Notes: generated by a model not told the origin, from the letters alone. Shown: positions 7,583-15,969, counted from the stretch's first letter. The stretch is 40,994 nt of DNA from SIG220 sp045615545 (GCA_045615545.1 JAZLFA010000030.1:1-40994), one strand, 5' to 3'. Made by a program: numbers and translations.

Positions 7583-8563
7583 ATGAAAACTATTGTTATT
7601 GATGCGATGGGCGGAGATTTGGGTAGCAAGCCAATTGTCGATGCCGTTAAACACTTTCACGAAGAAAATCCTTCTTATAAACTTGTTGTTACAGGTAAAC
7701 AAGAAGAACTTTCTTCCCTTTCTTCTTTTGCAGAAATTATTGATGCTCCTGATGTTGTTCCGATGACTGCAGGTGCTTTGGAAGTTATGCGAATGAAGAA
7801 TTCTTCTATGTATAAAGCTATTGAGTATCTAAAAGAAAATAATGCTGATGGCGTTATTTCTTGCGGATCAACTGGTGGGTTTTTAAGCACTGCTACAATT
7901 GGCTTAAAGAATTTACCAGGCGTTAAACGTTCGGCTTTAGTTTCACCTTTTCCAACCAAAATAAAAGGCAAAAAGGTAACTATGCTTGATATTGGAGCGT
8001 CAAACGAAAATTCTCCAGATGAATTAGTGCAATTTGCATTGATGGGAAGTTTATACGCTAAAAGTATATTTGGAGTAGAAAATCCAAAAGTATATCTTTT
8101 ATCTAACGGCACAGAATCTTGTAAGGGTTCTCCAACTGTGAAAGAGGCTTATAAGCTATTAGAAAATGCAACAGGAATTAACTTCTGCGGAAATATTGAA
8201 GCAAGAGAAGTTTTGTCAGGCGAAGCTGATGTAGTTGTTTGTGATGGTTTTACTGGTAATATTTGCCTAAAGAGCATTGAAGGTATCGCAAAAATGATGT
8301 CAGGCATGATTAAGGCAGCATTTAAACGTAACTTATGGTCAAAACTTGGTTATTTACACGTTCGTAAAGGCATTAAAGAAATGAGTGAAACAATGGACTA
8401 TAAGTCAGTTGGAGGAGCGATTTTTCTTGGTATTAATGGAATTGTTGTTAAAGCGCATGGTAATAGTGATGCTTATTCTTTCTATTCCGCAATGAATATT
8501 GTTAAGAAAATGGTTGAAGCCGATATCTTAAATAAAATTAAAGATGGTGTTAATAATGAGTAA
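7583..8563 (+). CDS. plsX: Phosphate acyltransferase PlsX
   Basis: A 326-residue PlsX, which interconverts acyl-ACP and acyl-phosphate on the inner face of the membrane, supplying PlsY for phosphatidic acid synthesis. Visible family signatures are IDAMGGDLG at the N-terminus (~6-14), SCGSTGGFLS (~93-102), MLDIGASNE (~134-142), NGTESCKGSP and VCDGFTGN. Together with FakA it allows exogenous fatty acids to enter both the PlsY and ACP branches. It leads the plsX-rnc-ftsY-ylxM-ffh operon. The usual fabD, fabG and acpP neighbours are absent. Its stop overlaps the rnc start. Confidence 0.96.
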   Translation: MKTIVIDAMGGDLGSKPIVDAVKHFHEENPSYKLVVTGKQEELSSLSSFAEIIDAPDVVPMTAGALEVMRMKNSSMYKAIEYLKENNADGVISCGSTGGFLSTATIGLKNLPGVKRSALVSPFPTKIKGKKVTMLDIGASNENSPDELVQFALMGSLYAKSIFGVENPKVYLLSNGTESCKGSPTVKEAYKLLENATGINFCGNIEAREVLSGEADVVVCDGFTGNICLKSIEGIAKMMSGMIKAAFKRNLWSKLGYLHVRKGIKEMSETMDYKSVGGAIFLGINGIVVKAHGNSDAYSFYSAMNIVKKMVEADILNKIKDGVNNE

Positions 8564-9239
8564 TTTAAAGGATTTCTTTATTTCATTAGGAATAAATATT
8601 AACGACGAATCATTATATGATTTAGCTTTTACACACCCTTCATATAATGCTGATGCAAAAACTAAACACCAAGATTATGAAAGACTAGAATATATTGGTG
8701 ACTCTGTTTTAGGCTTTGTTGCCGCCGATCTTATATATAAGAATCATCCAAAAATGAATCAAGGCAACATGAGTAAACTTAGAAGTAATATTGTTAAATC
8801 TGTTTCTTTGGCAAATTATGCTAGAAAACTTAATTACGATAAACATATTAAAACTGGTCAATCAATTAGTAATAAACAAATTGCGCAAAGCAATAAGATA
8901 TTAGAAGATGTTTTCGAAGCTTCTTTAGGCGCTATGTATCTAGATTTAGATATTGGTGTTACATATGGATATATTGAAAGAATCATTTTGGATGATATTA
9001 AAAACGCTAAAGAAGATGAATTAACTGATGCTAAAACTAAACTCCAAGAAGAGATGCAGGCCGAATATCAAGATCATGTCACATATGTGTTAATTAATAC
9101 GGAAGGCCCTGCTCATGATCGTACCTTTACAGTAAATGTTACTTTTAACGATTTGGTTCTTGCTACGGGAAAAGGAAAATCAATTAAAGCCGCAGAAGAA
9201 GATGCTGCGCGTAAAGCTTTAGAAAAGAAGAGTGTCTAA
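8556..9239 (+). CDS. rnc: Ribonuclease III
   Basis: A 227-residue RNase III. The catalytic domain carries the signature ERLEYIGDSVLGF (~39-51) with the acidic metal-binding residues, and a second acidic site in EDVFEASLGAMYLD. A C-terminal double-stranded RNA binding domain (~155-227) ends in the typical AAEEDAARKALEK helix. It processes rRNA precursors and structured or antisense-paired RNAs. The ATG at 8556 overlaps the plsX stop (ATGAGTAA), so an in-frame ATG four codons upstream is less likely. The next gene begins at a TAATG overlap. The smc gene often found between rnc and ftsY is missing. Confidence 0.96.
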   Translation: MSNLKDFFISLGININDESLYDLAFTHPSYNADAKTKHQDYERLEYIGDSVLGFVAADLIYKNHPKMNQGNMSKLRSNIVKSVSLANYARKLNYDKHIKTGQSISNKQIAQSNKILEDVFEASLGAMYLDLDIGVTYGYIERIILDDIKNAKEDELTDAKTKLQEEMQAEYQDHVTYVLINTEGPAHDRTFTVNVTFNDLVLATGKGKSIKAAEEDAARKALEKKSV

Positions 9240-10207
9240 TGGGATTAATATCATTTCTTAAAAATAAGTTTGTAAATAAAGATGAGAAAACCGAGAAATA
9301 TAATCAAGGTTTAGAAAAGTCTCGTCGAAATTTTTCTAATAAATTAAGCGAACTTTCTAATAGATATAAGTCTGTAAATCAGGCATATTTTGATGAATTA
9401 GAAGAAATATTGATTGAATCAGATGTCGGCGTTTCGTTGACTCTAAAAACAATTGATGAATTATTAAACGAAGCTAAAGAAAAGAAAATTAGCGAACCAA
9501 AAGAAATTAATGAATTACTTGTTGATAAATTATTTATTAATTATGCCGAAAAAGGCGATGTAGTTAATGAAATTCAATTTAGTGGTAATGGTCCTACTGT
9601 CTTACTTGTTGTGGGCGTTAATGGTGTTGGTAAAACAACAACAATTGCTAAATTAGCGAAACGTTATATTTCTCAAGGTAAAAAAGTAATGTTAGCTGCC
9701 GCTGATACTTTTAGAGCGGGCGCAATTGAGCAACTTACTGTTTGGGCCGATAGATTAGGAATAGATATTGTTACTGGTAAAGCAAATAGTGATCCTGCAT
9801 CTGTTGCATTTGATGGAGCGCATCAAGCAAAAATTAAAAATGTTGATTTACTTATTGTTGATACAGCTGGAAGACTACAAACAAAACAAAACTTAATGGA
9901 TGAGTTATCTAAGATTAAGCGTGTCATCGGTAAAGAGATAGAAGGCGCTCCTCAAGAGACTTTCTTAATCATTGATGCTACAACCGGACAAAATGGCGTC
10001 ATCCAAGCTAAAGCATTTGCTGAAGTTACTGAACTTACCGGTGTGGTAATTACAAAAATGGATGGTACATCAAAAGGTGGAATAATTCTTGCTATACGTG
10101 ATGAATTAGGTGTCCCAGTAAGATTTATTGGACTTGGAGAAAAAATGGAAGACCTTGAAGAATTTGATTTAGATCAATATTTATATGGTCTTTGTGTTGG
10201 TGAATAA
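9239..10207 (+). CDS. ftsY: Signal recognition particle receptor FtsY
   Basis: A 322-residue SRP GTPase. The acidic A domain is absent, leaving a short basic N-terminus (GLISFLKNKFVNK) that can act as the membrane-targeting helix. The NG domain follows: helical N domain (~25-105), G1 GVNGVGKTT (~126-134), the DTFRAGAIEQL insertion motif, DTAGRLQ (G3), TKMDGTSKGG (G4) and the GLGEKMEDLEEFD closing motif. It docks Ffh-bound ribosomes at the membrane. Translation is coupled to rnc by a TAATG overlap, and ylxM and ffh follow, so the whole SRP protein set is in one operon. Confidence 0.96.
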   Translation: MGLISFLKNKFVNKDEKTEKYNQGLEKSRRNFSNKLSELSNRYKSVNQAYFDELEEILIESDVGVSLTLKTIDELLNEAKEKKISEPKEINELLVDKLFINYAEKGDVVNEIQFSGNGPTVLLVVGVNGVGKTTTIAKLAKRYISQGKKVMLAAADTFRAGAIEQLTVWADRLGIDIVTGKANSDPASVAFDGAHQAKIKNVDLLIVDTAGRLQTKQNLMDELSKIKRVIGKEIEGAPQETFLIIDATTGQNGVIQAKAFAEVTELTGVVITKMDGTSKGGIILAIRDELGVPVRFIGLGEKMEDLEEFDLDQYLYGLCVGE

Positions 10208-10208
10208 T

Positions 10209-10544
10209 ATGGCAGATATAAATAAAACTGTTCGTATTAATGAGCTATTAGCCCTTTACCAAGAACTTCTGACTCCCACTCAAAAGGAATGCATGGTTTC
10301 TTATTATGTTTACGATTTATCGTTTGGAGAAATCGCTAGTGAACACAATATTTCAAGAGCGGCAGTGGAAGATGCAATAAAAAAATCATGTAAGAAATTA
10401 GATGAATATGAGAGCAAACTTCACTTATTAGAAAAGAAAGAAATATTGCTCAAAAAAACTGCAAAACTAAAAGAATTTGCTAAAAATAACGACGAAATTA
10501 AAATAATAAACGAGATAGAAGGGAGTGTAAAAGATGGCATTTGA
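10209..10544 (+). CDS. ylxM: YlxM-family helix-turn-helix protein
   Basis: A 111-residue protein of the YlxM/p13 (UPF0122) family with a sigma-region-4-like helix-turn-helix: LLTPTQKECMVSYYVYDLSF followed by GEIASEHNISRAAVEDAIKK (~19-60), then a charged helical tail. Family members are almost always directly upstream of ffh and have been linked to SRP function; the molecular role is not settled. The start at 10209 is chosen because it follows the ftsY stop by 1 nt, and earlier in-frame starts would overlap ftsY. The gene overlaps the ffh start by 11 nt, with the ffh ribosome binding site inside it. Confidence 0.88.
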   Translation: MADINKTVRINELLALYQELLTPTQKECMVSYYVYDLSFGEIASEHNISRAAVEDAIKKSCKKLDEYESKLHLLEKKEILLKKTAKLKEFAKNNDEIKIINEIEGSVKDGI

Positions 10545-11901
10545 ATCATTGACAGATAAATTATCGATGGTCTTTAAAAAGATTAAGGGCCAAGCTAGAT
10601 TAACTGAAGCTAACATTGATGACATGCTTAAAGAAATACGTGTCGCACTTCTTGAGGCTGATGTTAATTATCGTGTTGTTAAAGAATTTACAAATAATGT
10701 TAAAGAAAAAGCTATTGGTGAAGAAGTTATTGGTAAATTAAATCCGAGCCAAGTCATAGTAAAAATTGTTCACGATGAGCTAGTTACTCTTCTTGGCAGT
10801 GATGAAAGTAAAATTAATTATCCAACAAGTAGACCATGCGTCATTATGATGGTTGGTTTACAAGGTAGTGGTAAAACTACCTCTACTGGTAAGTTAGCTT
10901 ACTTAATGAAAAATAAACTAAATAAGAAAGTTCTTTTAGCTGCATGTGACGTCTATCGTCCAGCCGCTATTGACCAATTGGAACAAATAGCTAAAACCGT
11001 TGGAGTTCCGGTTATTAATAAAGGGACTAATGTTTCTCCTGTTGATATTGCTAAATCAGCCTATAAAGAGGCTTTTGATGAACATTATGATGTTTTAATT
11101 ATTGATACAGCCGGTCGTTTACAAATTGATGAACCATTAATGGAAGAACTTAATCATATTAAAGACGCTGTTAATCCTGATGAAATCTTACTATTAGTGG
11201 ATGCTATGGCTGGTCAAGACGCCGTTAATGTTGCTACTACATTTAATGATAAGCTTAAGCTTACCGGTATTATTATGTCTAAACTTGATGGCGATGCTCG
11301 TGGTGGTGCCGCTTTATCTATTAAACACATGACTGGTGTACCAATTAAATTCTCTGGTACTGGCGAAAAACTTACCGATTTAGATATCTTCTATCCTGAT
11401 CGTATGGCTGACCGTATTTTGGGAATGGGAGATGTTGTTACTTTAGTTGAAAAAGCTCAAGAAGAGTTTGATGAAAAAGAAACTAAAAAAGCAATGAATA
11501 AAATGATGTCAGGTAAATTTGACCTTGATGATATGCTTGAGCAAATGAAAAAAGTTCAAAAACTTGGATCGATGGGTGGATTATTAAAGCTTATTCCTGG
11601 CATGCCTAAAGTTAGTGAAGAACAAATTGCGGCTGGAGAAAAAGAAATGCGCAATTTTGAAATAATTATTAATTCCATGACTTTAGAAGAAAGACACAAT
11701 CCTGAACTATTTAAATATTCTCGTAAGATGCGTGTTGCTAATGGTTGTGGTAAAACAGTTGCCGATGTTAATCGTGTATTAAAAAAATATGACCAGATGA
11801 AAGTGGTCATGAAACAAATGGAATCTTATAAGAAGAGTGGCCGTATGCCTCCTGGTGGTTTAGGCGGTATGGGCGGCATGGGTGGTTTCCCAGGTTTCTA
11901 A
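10534..11901 (+). CDS. ffh: Signal recognition particle protein Ffh (SRP54)
   Basis: A 455-residue SRP54. The N domain (~1-90) is followed by the GTPase domain with GLQGSGKTT (~108-116), DVYRPAAIDQL, DTAGRLQ, SKLDGDARGGAALS and GTGEKLTDLD. The M domain (~300-450) is Met-rich and ends in a flexible Gly/Met tail (GGLGGMGGMGGFPGF). Ffh binds signal peptides on ribosomes together with SRP RNA (not in this window) and hands them to FtsY. GGGAG upstream fits the ATG at 10534. It ends 1 bp from the convergent trmD gene with no terminator between, so the 3' ends of the two transcripts probably overlap. Confidence 0.97.
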   Translation: MAFESLTDKLSMVFKKIKGQARLTEANIDDMLKEIRVALLEADVNYRVVKEFTNNVKEKAIGEEVIGKLNPSQVIVKIVHDELVTLLGSDESKINYPTSRPCVIMMVGLQGSGKTTSTGKLAYLMKNKLNKKVLLAACDVYRPAAIDQLEQIAKTVGVPVINKGTNVSPVDIAKSAYKEAFDEHYDVLIIDTAGRLQIDEPLMEELNHIKDAVNPDEILLLVDAMAGQDAVNVATTFNDKLKLTGIIMSKLDGDARGGAALSIKHMTGVPIKFSGTGEKLTDLDIFYPDRMADRILGMGDVVTLVEKAQEEFDEKETKKAMNKMMSGKFDLDDMLEQMKKVQKLGSMGGLLKLIPGMPKVSEEQIAAGEKEMRNFEIIINSMTLEERHNPELFKYSRKMRVANGCGKTVADVNRVLKKYDQMKVVMKQMESYKKSGRMPPGGLGGMGGMGGFPGF

Positions 11902-11902
11902 T

Positions 11903-12676
11903 CTATTTTATAAATTTATGGCCTTTGCTAATTGCGTCAATTTCCCATTTGGCAATTTGGTCATTTTTTAATTCTTCTAATAGTTTAATATCTTGCTTAG
12001 TTAAATGATATTTATTGAATAAATCTGGACGATATTCTTTTGTTAATTTTAAGGCTTGTTTTTTACGCCATTTTGCAATTGCTTGATGATTTCCTGAATA
12101 TAAAATATCTGGAATTTTATCACCATTATATTCATATGGTTCTGTATATTGAGGGTATTCTAATAATCCGTTCTCAAAAGATTCTTCATCTGTGCTATCT
12201 TCGGCAATCGCTCCATCAAGAAGTCTAATGATAGAATCAGCTATTGCCATTGATGGTATTTCTCCACCAGTAAGGATGTAATCTCCAACAGATATTTGTT
12301 CATCAACATATTTATTTATTCGTTCATCAGTTCCTTCATAATGTCCGCAAATTATGATTAAATCTTCGTATTTTGCAGCAAATTCGTGCGCTTTTTCTTG
12401 ATTATATGTTGTTCCTCTTGGAGAAGATAGTATGACGTGTGAACGCTCGGTTCTAACACTATTTAGGCAATCAATAATTGGTTGACATTTCATGATCAAG
12501 CCCGCTCCTCCACCAACAGGAGCGCTATCAACCCTACCATATTTATCTAATGTAAAATCTCTGATGTTTACAATCTTGATTTCAACTACGTTTTTGCTGA
12601 TCGCACGTTTAATAATTGAGTTTGTTAAAAACCCATCAAACATTTCAGGAAATAAAGTTAATATAGTGATTCTCAT
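11903..12676 (-). CDS. trmD: tRNA (guanine-37 N1)-methyltransferase
   Basis: A 257-residue SPOUT methyltransferase that makes m1G37 in tRNAs reading CNN codons, preventing +1 frameshifts. Family motifs include the N-terminal MRITILTLFPEMF, RVDSAPVGGGAGLIM (~48-62), the trefoil-knot segments LSSPRGTTYNQ and ICGHYEGTDERI, and LTGGEIPSMAIADSIIRLL (~136-154). The two tRNA-Leu and one tRNA-Pro genes in this window are substrates of the expected type. It overlaps rimM by 4 nt (ATGA) as the last gene of the inverted rpsP operon. The length is slightly above the usual ~240. Confidence 0.96.
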   Translation of the reverse strand: MRITILTLFPEMFDGFLTNSIIKRAISKNVVEIKIVNIRDFTLDKYGRVDSAPVGGGAGLIMKCQPIIDCLNSVRTERSHVILSSPRGTTYNQEKAHEFAAKYEDLIIICGHYEGTDERINKYVDEQISVGDYILTGGEIPSMAIADSIIRLLDGAIAEDSTDEESFENGLLEYPQYTEPYEYNGDKIPDILYSGNHQAIAKWRKKQALKLTKEYRPDLFNKYHLTKQDIKLLEELKNDQIAKWEIDAISKGHKFIK

Positions 12677-13182
12677 AACATACCTTCTATTACATTAATT
12701 TCAATAGTTTTATTAAAAATATTTACGTTACGAATAAATGCTTTCACAAAAGGGACAAAAAACTCTTTTCCTGTTGTGGATTTTACACGTAATGTGACTT
12801 GTGCTGGAAACTCTTCAACTTTAATGACCGTTCCCAATTCTTTTTTATCTTGATCAATCACTTTACATGATTCTAAATCAGAATAATAAAATTCATTTTT
12901 GTTTAATAAAGATAAATCTTTTTCTGCTTTTATAAGGTAGCCTTTTTTTGCTAATGCATCTTCTTTAGTGTTAATTTCATTAAAGCGAACTATATCAATA
13001 TCTAGTTGATTTCTATATGCAATTACTGTTAAGGTTTCTTGTTGTTTTGTTTTTGGGTTTTCAAGTATTACATGATTACCAATTTGATATCTTTTATCAG
13101 CAAAAGAAGTGGAGGATAAGATTTTAACATCTCCACATAAGCCAAAACTATCAACAATTCTTCCTAACTCAACAAGTTCCAT
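12673..13182 (-). CDS. rimM: 16S rRNA processing protein RimM
   Basis: A 169-residue RimM with the N-terminal tRNA/rRNA-methylase-like beta barrel beginning LGRIVDSFGLCGDVKI (~6-21) and a C-terminal PRC-barrel with YYSDLESCKVID and ELGTVIKVEEFPA. It assists maturation of the 30S head by binding S19, consistent with its place between khpA and trmD. It starts 26 nt after khpA. Its TGA stop overlaps the trmD ATG, which also supports use of the standard genetic code. The sequence is divergent but the motifs and context are clear. Confidence 0.93.
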   Translation of the reverse strand: MELVELGRIVDSFGLCGDVKILSSTSFADKRYQIGNHVILENPKTKQQETLTVIAYRNQLDIDIVRFNEINTKEDALAKKGYLIKAEKDLSLLNKNEFYYSDLESCKVIDQDKKELGTVIKVEEFPAQVTLRVKSTTGKEFFVPFVKAFIRNVNIFNKTIEINVIEGML

Positions 13183-13208
13183 AAAGATACATTAGTAAAA
13201 AGAGAGGA

Positions 13209-13475
13209 TCAATCCTCTTCTTTACCTTCGTCAAATGACTCAAATTTAATATGAACGTGAATGTTCTCACTCCTGCCTGCAACTGAGAGAACCTCTCTAA
13301 TTGCATTCGCAACACTGCCTTTTTTACCAATTAATCTTGCACAGTCATCTTTTTCAGCGACTATTAAGATTAATAAATCTTTAGGAGTGGTGCCTTCGCT
13401 TGTACGAATAAGAATTGATTCAGGTGATTCAATAATTGGGTCAACGATTGAATGAATAAGCTTTTCGTAATCCAT
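13209..13475 (-). CDS. khpA: KH-domain RNA-binding protein KhpA (YlqC)
   Basis: An 88-residue single KH-domain protein. The GxxG loop is in ARLIGKKGSVANAIREVLS (~48-66), followed by the beta strand ENIHVHIKFESFDE. KhpA proteins partner KhpB/Jag and bind RNAs linked to cell division and elongation control in Bacillota. The ATG overlaps the rpsP stop (TAATG), implying translational coupling. The position directly after rpsP is conserved across Bacillota. Confidence 0.92.
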   Translation of the reverse strand: MDYEKLIHSIVDPIIESPESILIRTSEGTTPKDLLILIVAEKDDCARLIGKKGSVANAIREVLSVAGRSENIHVHIKFESFDEGKEED

Positions 13476-13846
13476 TATTTAGCAGCTTTCTTCGCGTCAG
13501 GTTTCTTAGCTGTTGTCTTTGGTGCGGCTTTAGGTGCTTCTGCTTTTGGAGCGGTTTCCTTTTTAGCCTTTTTTGCTTTAGGAGCTTTTCCACCAACATG
13601 TTTTGCTAATAGACCTTTACGATTAAACATAGCCTTAACAGTATCACTTGGTGTAGCACCGAGCTTTAACCATTTTAATGCTAATTCTTCATCGATAACT
13701 GCGTTTTCAACGCCTTTATCTGGATCGAAGTATCCAATTTGTTCGATATATCTTCCGTCACGAGCAAATCTTGAATCTGCTGCAACGATACGGAAAAATG
13801 GATCACTATGACGTCCAATTCTTGTTAATCTAATTTTAACGGCCAT
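13475..13846 (-). CDS. rpsP: 30S ribosomal protein S16
   Basis: A 123-residue S16. The conserved core (~1-85) begins MAVKIRLTRIGRHSDPFFRI and includes the DSRFARDGRYIEQIGYFDP signature. The last ~36 residues form a Lys/Ala/Pro-rich low-complexity tail (KAPKAKKAKKETAPKAEAPK and on), similar in style to the tail on S2 in this window. A strong Shine-Dalgarno (AAGGGGG) precedes the ATG. It leads the minus-strand rpsP-khpA-rimM-trmD operon, which in most Bacillota is collinear with ffh and rplS. Confidence 0.96.
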   Translation of the reverse strand: MAVKIRLTRIGRHSDPFFRIVAADSRFARDGRYIEQIGYFDPDKGVENAVIDEELALKWLKLGATPSDTVKAMFNRKGLLAKHVGGKAPKAKKAKKETAPKAEAPKAAPKTTAKKPDAKKAAK

Positions 13847-13876
13847 AATAATTTCCCCCTTATTAACGTCAACTAC

Positions 13877-13903
13877 TTTATATTATATATATTTATGTGT
13901 CAA
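13877..13903 (-). promoter_or_regulatory. rpsP operon promoter
   Basis: On the minus strand TTGACA (13903-13898), then either TATAAA (13882-13877, 15 nt spacer) or TAAAGT (13880-13875, 17 nt spacer). It gives a ~25 nt leader containing the rpsP ribosome binding site. Confidence 0.6.
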
Positions 13904-13939
13904 GTATTTTTGCTTTACAGATAAAAAAACATTTTTCTA

Positions 13940-13967
13940 TTGAAAGATATTATTGTTATGGTATTAT
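13940..13967 (+). promoter_or_regulatory. rplS promoter
   Basis: TTGAAA (13940-13945), 16 nt spacer, and an extended -10 TGGTATTAT (13959-13967). Predicted transcription start is near 13975. It diverges from the rpsP promoter. Confidence 0.55.
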
Positions 13968-13974
13968 AACTAAG

Positions 13975-14057
13975 CATGTTTTAAACATGATACGGGTGCT
14001 CCGCTGTCAAAATGAGAATGAACATCAAGAGAAAAATATTGTATAGGAGGCGTAAGT
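13975..14057 (+). promoter_or_regulatory. rplS 5' leader, probable L19 autoregulatory leader
   Basis: The ~83 nt leader begins with a palindrome (CATGTTTTAAACATG, 13975-13989), has a small CGG/CCG hairpin around GGGTGCTCCGCTGTC, the segment GAACATCAAGAG, and ends with AGGAGG (14045-14050) 7 nt before the ATG. The overall pattern resembles the L19 leader of Bacillota, in which excess L19 represses its own synthesis. I did not fold it or compare it with a covariance model. Confidence 0.45.
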
Positions 14058-14405
14058 ATGAACAACAAATTAGTTGAAGAAATTACTAAGAGCCAACTCC
14101 GCACAGATCTTCCTGAATTTAGTTCAGGTGACGAAGTCAAAGTTTCTGTTAGAATTATTGAAGGTAACAAATCAAGACTTCAAGCCTTCCAAGGTGTCGT
14201 CGTTTCTCGTCGCGGTGGTGGTGTTTCTGCTACGTTTACCGTTCGTAAGATGTCAAGTGGCATTGGTGTTGAAAGAACATTCCCACTTCACTCCCCATCA
14301 ATTGCTTCTATTGAAGTAGTTAGAAGAGGTAAAGTGAGAAGAAACAAAATCACTTATATTCGTAAACGTTCTGGTAAATCAGCACGTATTAAAGAAATTA
14401 TCTAA
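14058..14405 (+). CDS. rplS: 50S ribosomal protein L19
   Basis: A 115-residue L19, normal in length. Signatures are LPEFSSGDEVKVSVRIIEGN (~17-36), RLQAFQGVVVSRRGGG and GIGVERTFPLHSPSI (~73-87), ending with basic KITYIRKRSGKSARIKEI. L19 sits at the 30S-50S interface. Strong AGGAGG, its own promoter and a structured leader precede it, and a terminator follows directly, so it is a single-gene unit. It is separated from trmD by the inverted block. Confidence 0.97.
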   Translation: MNNKLVEEITKSQLRTDLPEFSSGDEVKVSVRIIEGNKSRLQAFQGVVVSRRGGGVSATFTVRKMSSGIGVERTFPLHSPSIASIEVVRRGKVRRNKITYIRKRSGKSARIKEII

Positions 14406-14414
14406 TTTCAAATT

Positions 14415-14438
14415 AAGGGTTGAAAAACCCTTTTTTTA
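14415..14438 (+). terminator. rplS terminator
   Basis: AAGGGTT (14415-14421), loop GAAA, AACCCTT (14426-14432), followed by a T-run to 14438. The T-run coincides with the -35 position of the next gene. Confidence 0.85.
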
Positions 14439-14465
14439 TTACAATTCCTCACATATAATGTGTGT
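14431..14465 (+). promoter_or_regulatory. Signal peptidase promoter; leaderless start
   Basis: A perfect TATAAT (14454-14459) lies exactly 6 nt before the ATG at 14466. The -35 region falls in the preceding terminator T-run. No Shine-Dalgarno. Confidence 0.6.
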
Positions 14466-15119
14466 ATGAAGACGCATAAAATCAATCCAACACTAGCGAA
14501 ACTATTAATGCCTGGAATATACACTGTTTTGGTGATTGGCTTAGCTATTAGTTTTTACTACGCGTTTAGAAATTTCTATTTTACTACGATATATGTTGAT
14601 GGAAATTCTATGAATCCTACTTTTGTAGGTAATCCAAATGACGCTGATTATGGATTAGTTGATAAACATGACGCTGCTAAAAAAGCTTTAAAGCGTTATC
14701 AAATTGTTACCGCTACCTATCCTTGGCAATCGGATGATTTGGTCGTCATTAAAAGAGTGCTTATTCTTCCAAATGAAACCTTTAGAATTAATATGGATGG
14801 AAAATTTTCCATTGAGATATATAAAAATGATCAAAAAGCTTGGGTATCTCTAGATGTTCCTTTTGAACGCAATTTAAATAATGTCACAAAATATTATCCT
14901 GAAACTACACTTGGTCCTGACGAATATATCGTTGCTGGAGATAATTGGGAAGCAGGAAATAGTTATGATTGTTTATCTGTACATCAACCAATTACATATA
15001 AAAATATAGTTGGAGTAGTAACTAAGATGCTTGGTAGATGTCATTTTGATTCTTCTAACCATACGATTTCAGATAAAAGACCTTATGCGACTCGATATTT
15101 CTTTGGAGTAGATTATTAG
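14466..15119 (+). CDS. Signal peptidase I
   Basis: A 217-residue S26 signal peptidase. One N-terminal membrane anchor (~13-34) precedes the catalytic Ser in VDGNSMNPTF (Ser ~48), the catalytic Lys in VVIKRVLILP (Lys ~96) and the conserved GDN box in DEYIVAGDNWEAGNSYD. It cleaves signal peptides from secreted proteins outside the membrane. The ATG at 14466 is preferred to the in-frame GTG two codons earlier because that codon abuts the -10 box. rbgA follows after 1 nt, so the two are co-transcribed, an arrangement common in Bacillota (sip-ylqF-rnhB). Confidence 0.9.
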   Translation: MKTHKINPTLAKLLMPGIYTVLVIGLAISFYYAFRNFYFTTIYVDGNSMNPTFVGNPNDADYGLVDKHDAAKKALKRYQIVTATYPWQSDDLVVIKRVLILPNETFRINMDGKFSIEIYKNDQKAWVSLDVPFERNLNNVTKYYPETTLGPDEYIVAGDNWEAGNSYDCLSVHQPITYKNIVGVVTKMLGRCHFDSSNHTISDKRPYATRYFFGVDY

Positions 15120-15120
15120 T

Positions 15121-15969
15121 ATGGGAAATCAAATACACTGGTATCCAGGACATATGAATAAGGCTCTACATGAAATGGAAGAGCGAATTAAAAACATCGA
15201 TGTCATTATCGAAGTTTTAGATGCGCGTATTCCTCTTGCAAGCAGAAATAATGAATTCGAAGAATTTATTAAAAATAAAAAAAGACTTTACTTGTACAAT
15301 AAAAGTGATTTAGCGGATGATAACATTTCTAAAAGATGGAAAGAATATTTTACTCAAAATGGAGAAGATTATTATTTTGTCGATGTAGCTCATATTGATG
15401 TCACCTCTTTTATAAATAAAAAGATTGATTCTTTAGCGAAAGAGAAACATCAAAAAGAAATAAATAAAGGTATGAAACCTCAACCAATAAAAGTAATGAT
15501 TATTGGTATACCTAATGTTGGTAAATCATCACTTATAAATCGTTTAGCAAAGCGTAAAGCAGCTGGGGTTGAAAATAGACCTGGTTTTACGAGGGGTGAA
15601 CAATTTATTCGCGTAAATAATAATTATCTTCTAGTAGATACTCCTGGTATTTTACCTAGTAGTTATGAAGATAAAAACAAAGCCGCTTTACTTGCTTTAG
15701 TGGGCTCAATTAAAGAAGATATTTTACCGAATCGTGAATTAGTTAATTATCTATTAAATGCTTTACGTGAATTATATCCTAATTCATTAAAATCGCGTTT
15801 CGATATTGATGAAATCACTAATAGTGATGAAGTGTTATCTATTATCGCTAAAAAACGTGGTTTATTAGTAAGTGGTGGAGAATTAGATATAGAAAAAGCT
15901 GAGTCTTTATTATTAAAAGAATTTAAAGAAGGTAAACTTGGAAAAATATCTTTGCAGTGGCCAAAATAA
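15121..15969 (+). CDS. rbgA: Ribosome biogenesis GTPase A
   Basis: A 282-residue circularly permuted GTPase (YlqF/RbgA) needed for a late step of 50S assembly. The motif order is diagnostic: G4 NKSD (~60-63) comes before G1 GIPNVGKSS (~129-137) and G3 DTPG (~173-176), with the N-terminal WYPGHMNKA motif (~7-15) and a C-terminal ANTAR-like helical domain. It is between the signal peptidase gene and rnhB, its usual neighbours. Its stop overlaps the rnhB start (TAATG). Confidence 0.96.
   Translation: MGNQIHWYPGHMNKALHEMEERIKNIDVIIEVLDARIPLASRNNEFEEFIKNKKRLYLYNKSDLADDNISKRWKEYFTQNGEDYYFVDVAHIDVTSFINKKIDSLAKEKHQKEINKGMKPQPIKVMIIGIPNVGKSSLINRLAKRKAAGVENRPGFTRGEQFIRVNNNYLLVDTPGILPSSYEDKNKAALLALVGSIKEDILPNRELVNYLLNALRELYPNSLKSRFDIDEITNSDEVLSIIAKKRGLLVSGGELDIEKAESLLLKEFKEGKLGKISLQWPK

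Noticed and set aside
14012..14080. A short ORF starting in the rplS leader and running into rplS out of frame
   Set aside because: It has no Shine-Dalgarno and a composition typical of leader RNA; the AGGAGG serves rplS.
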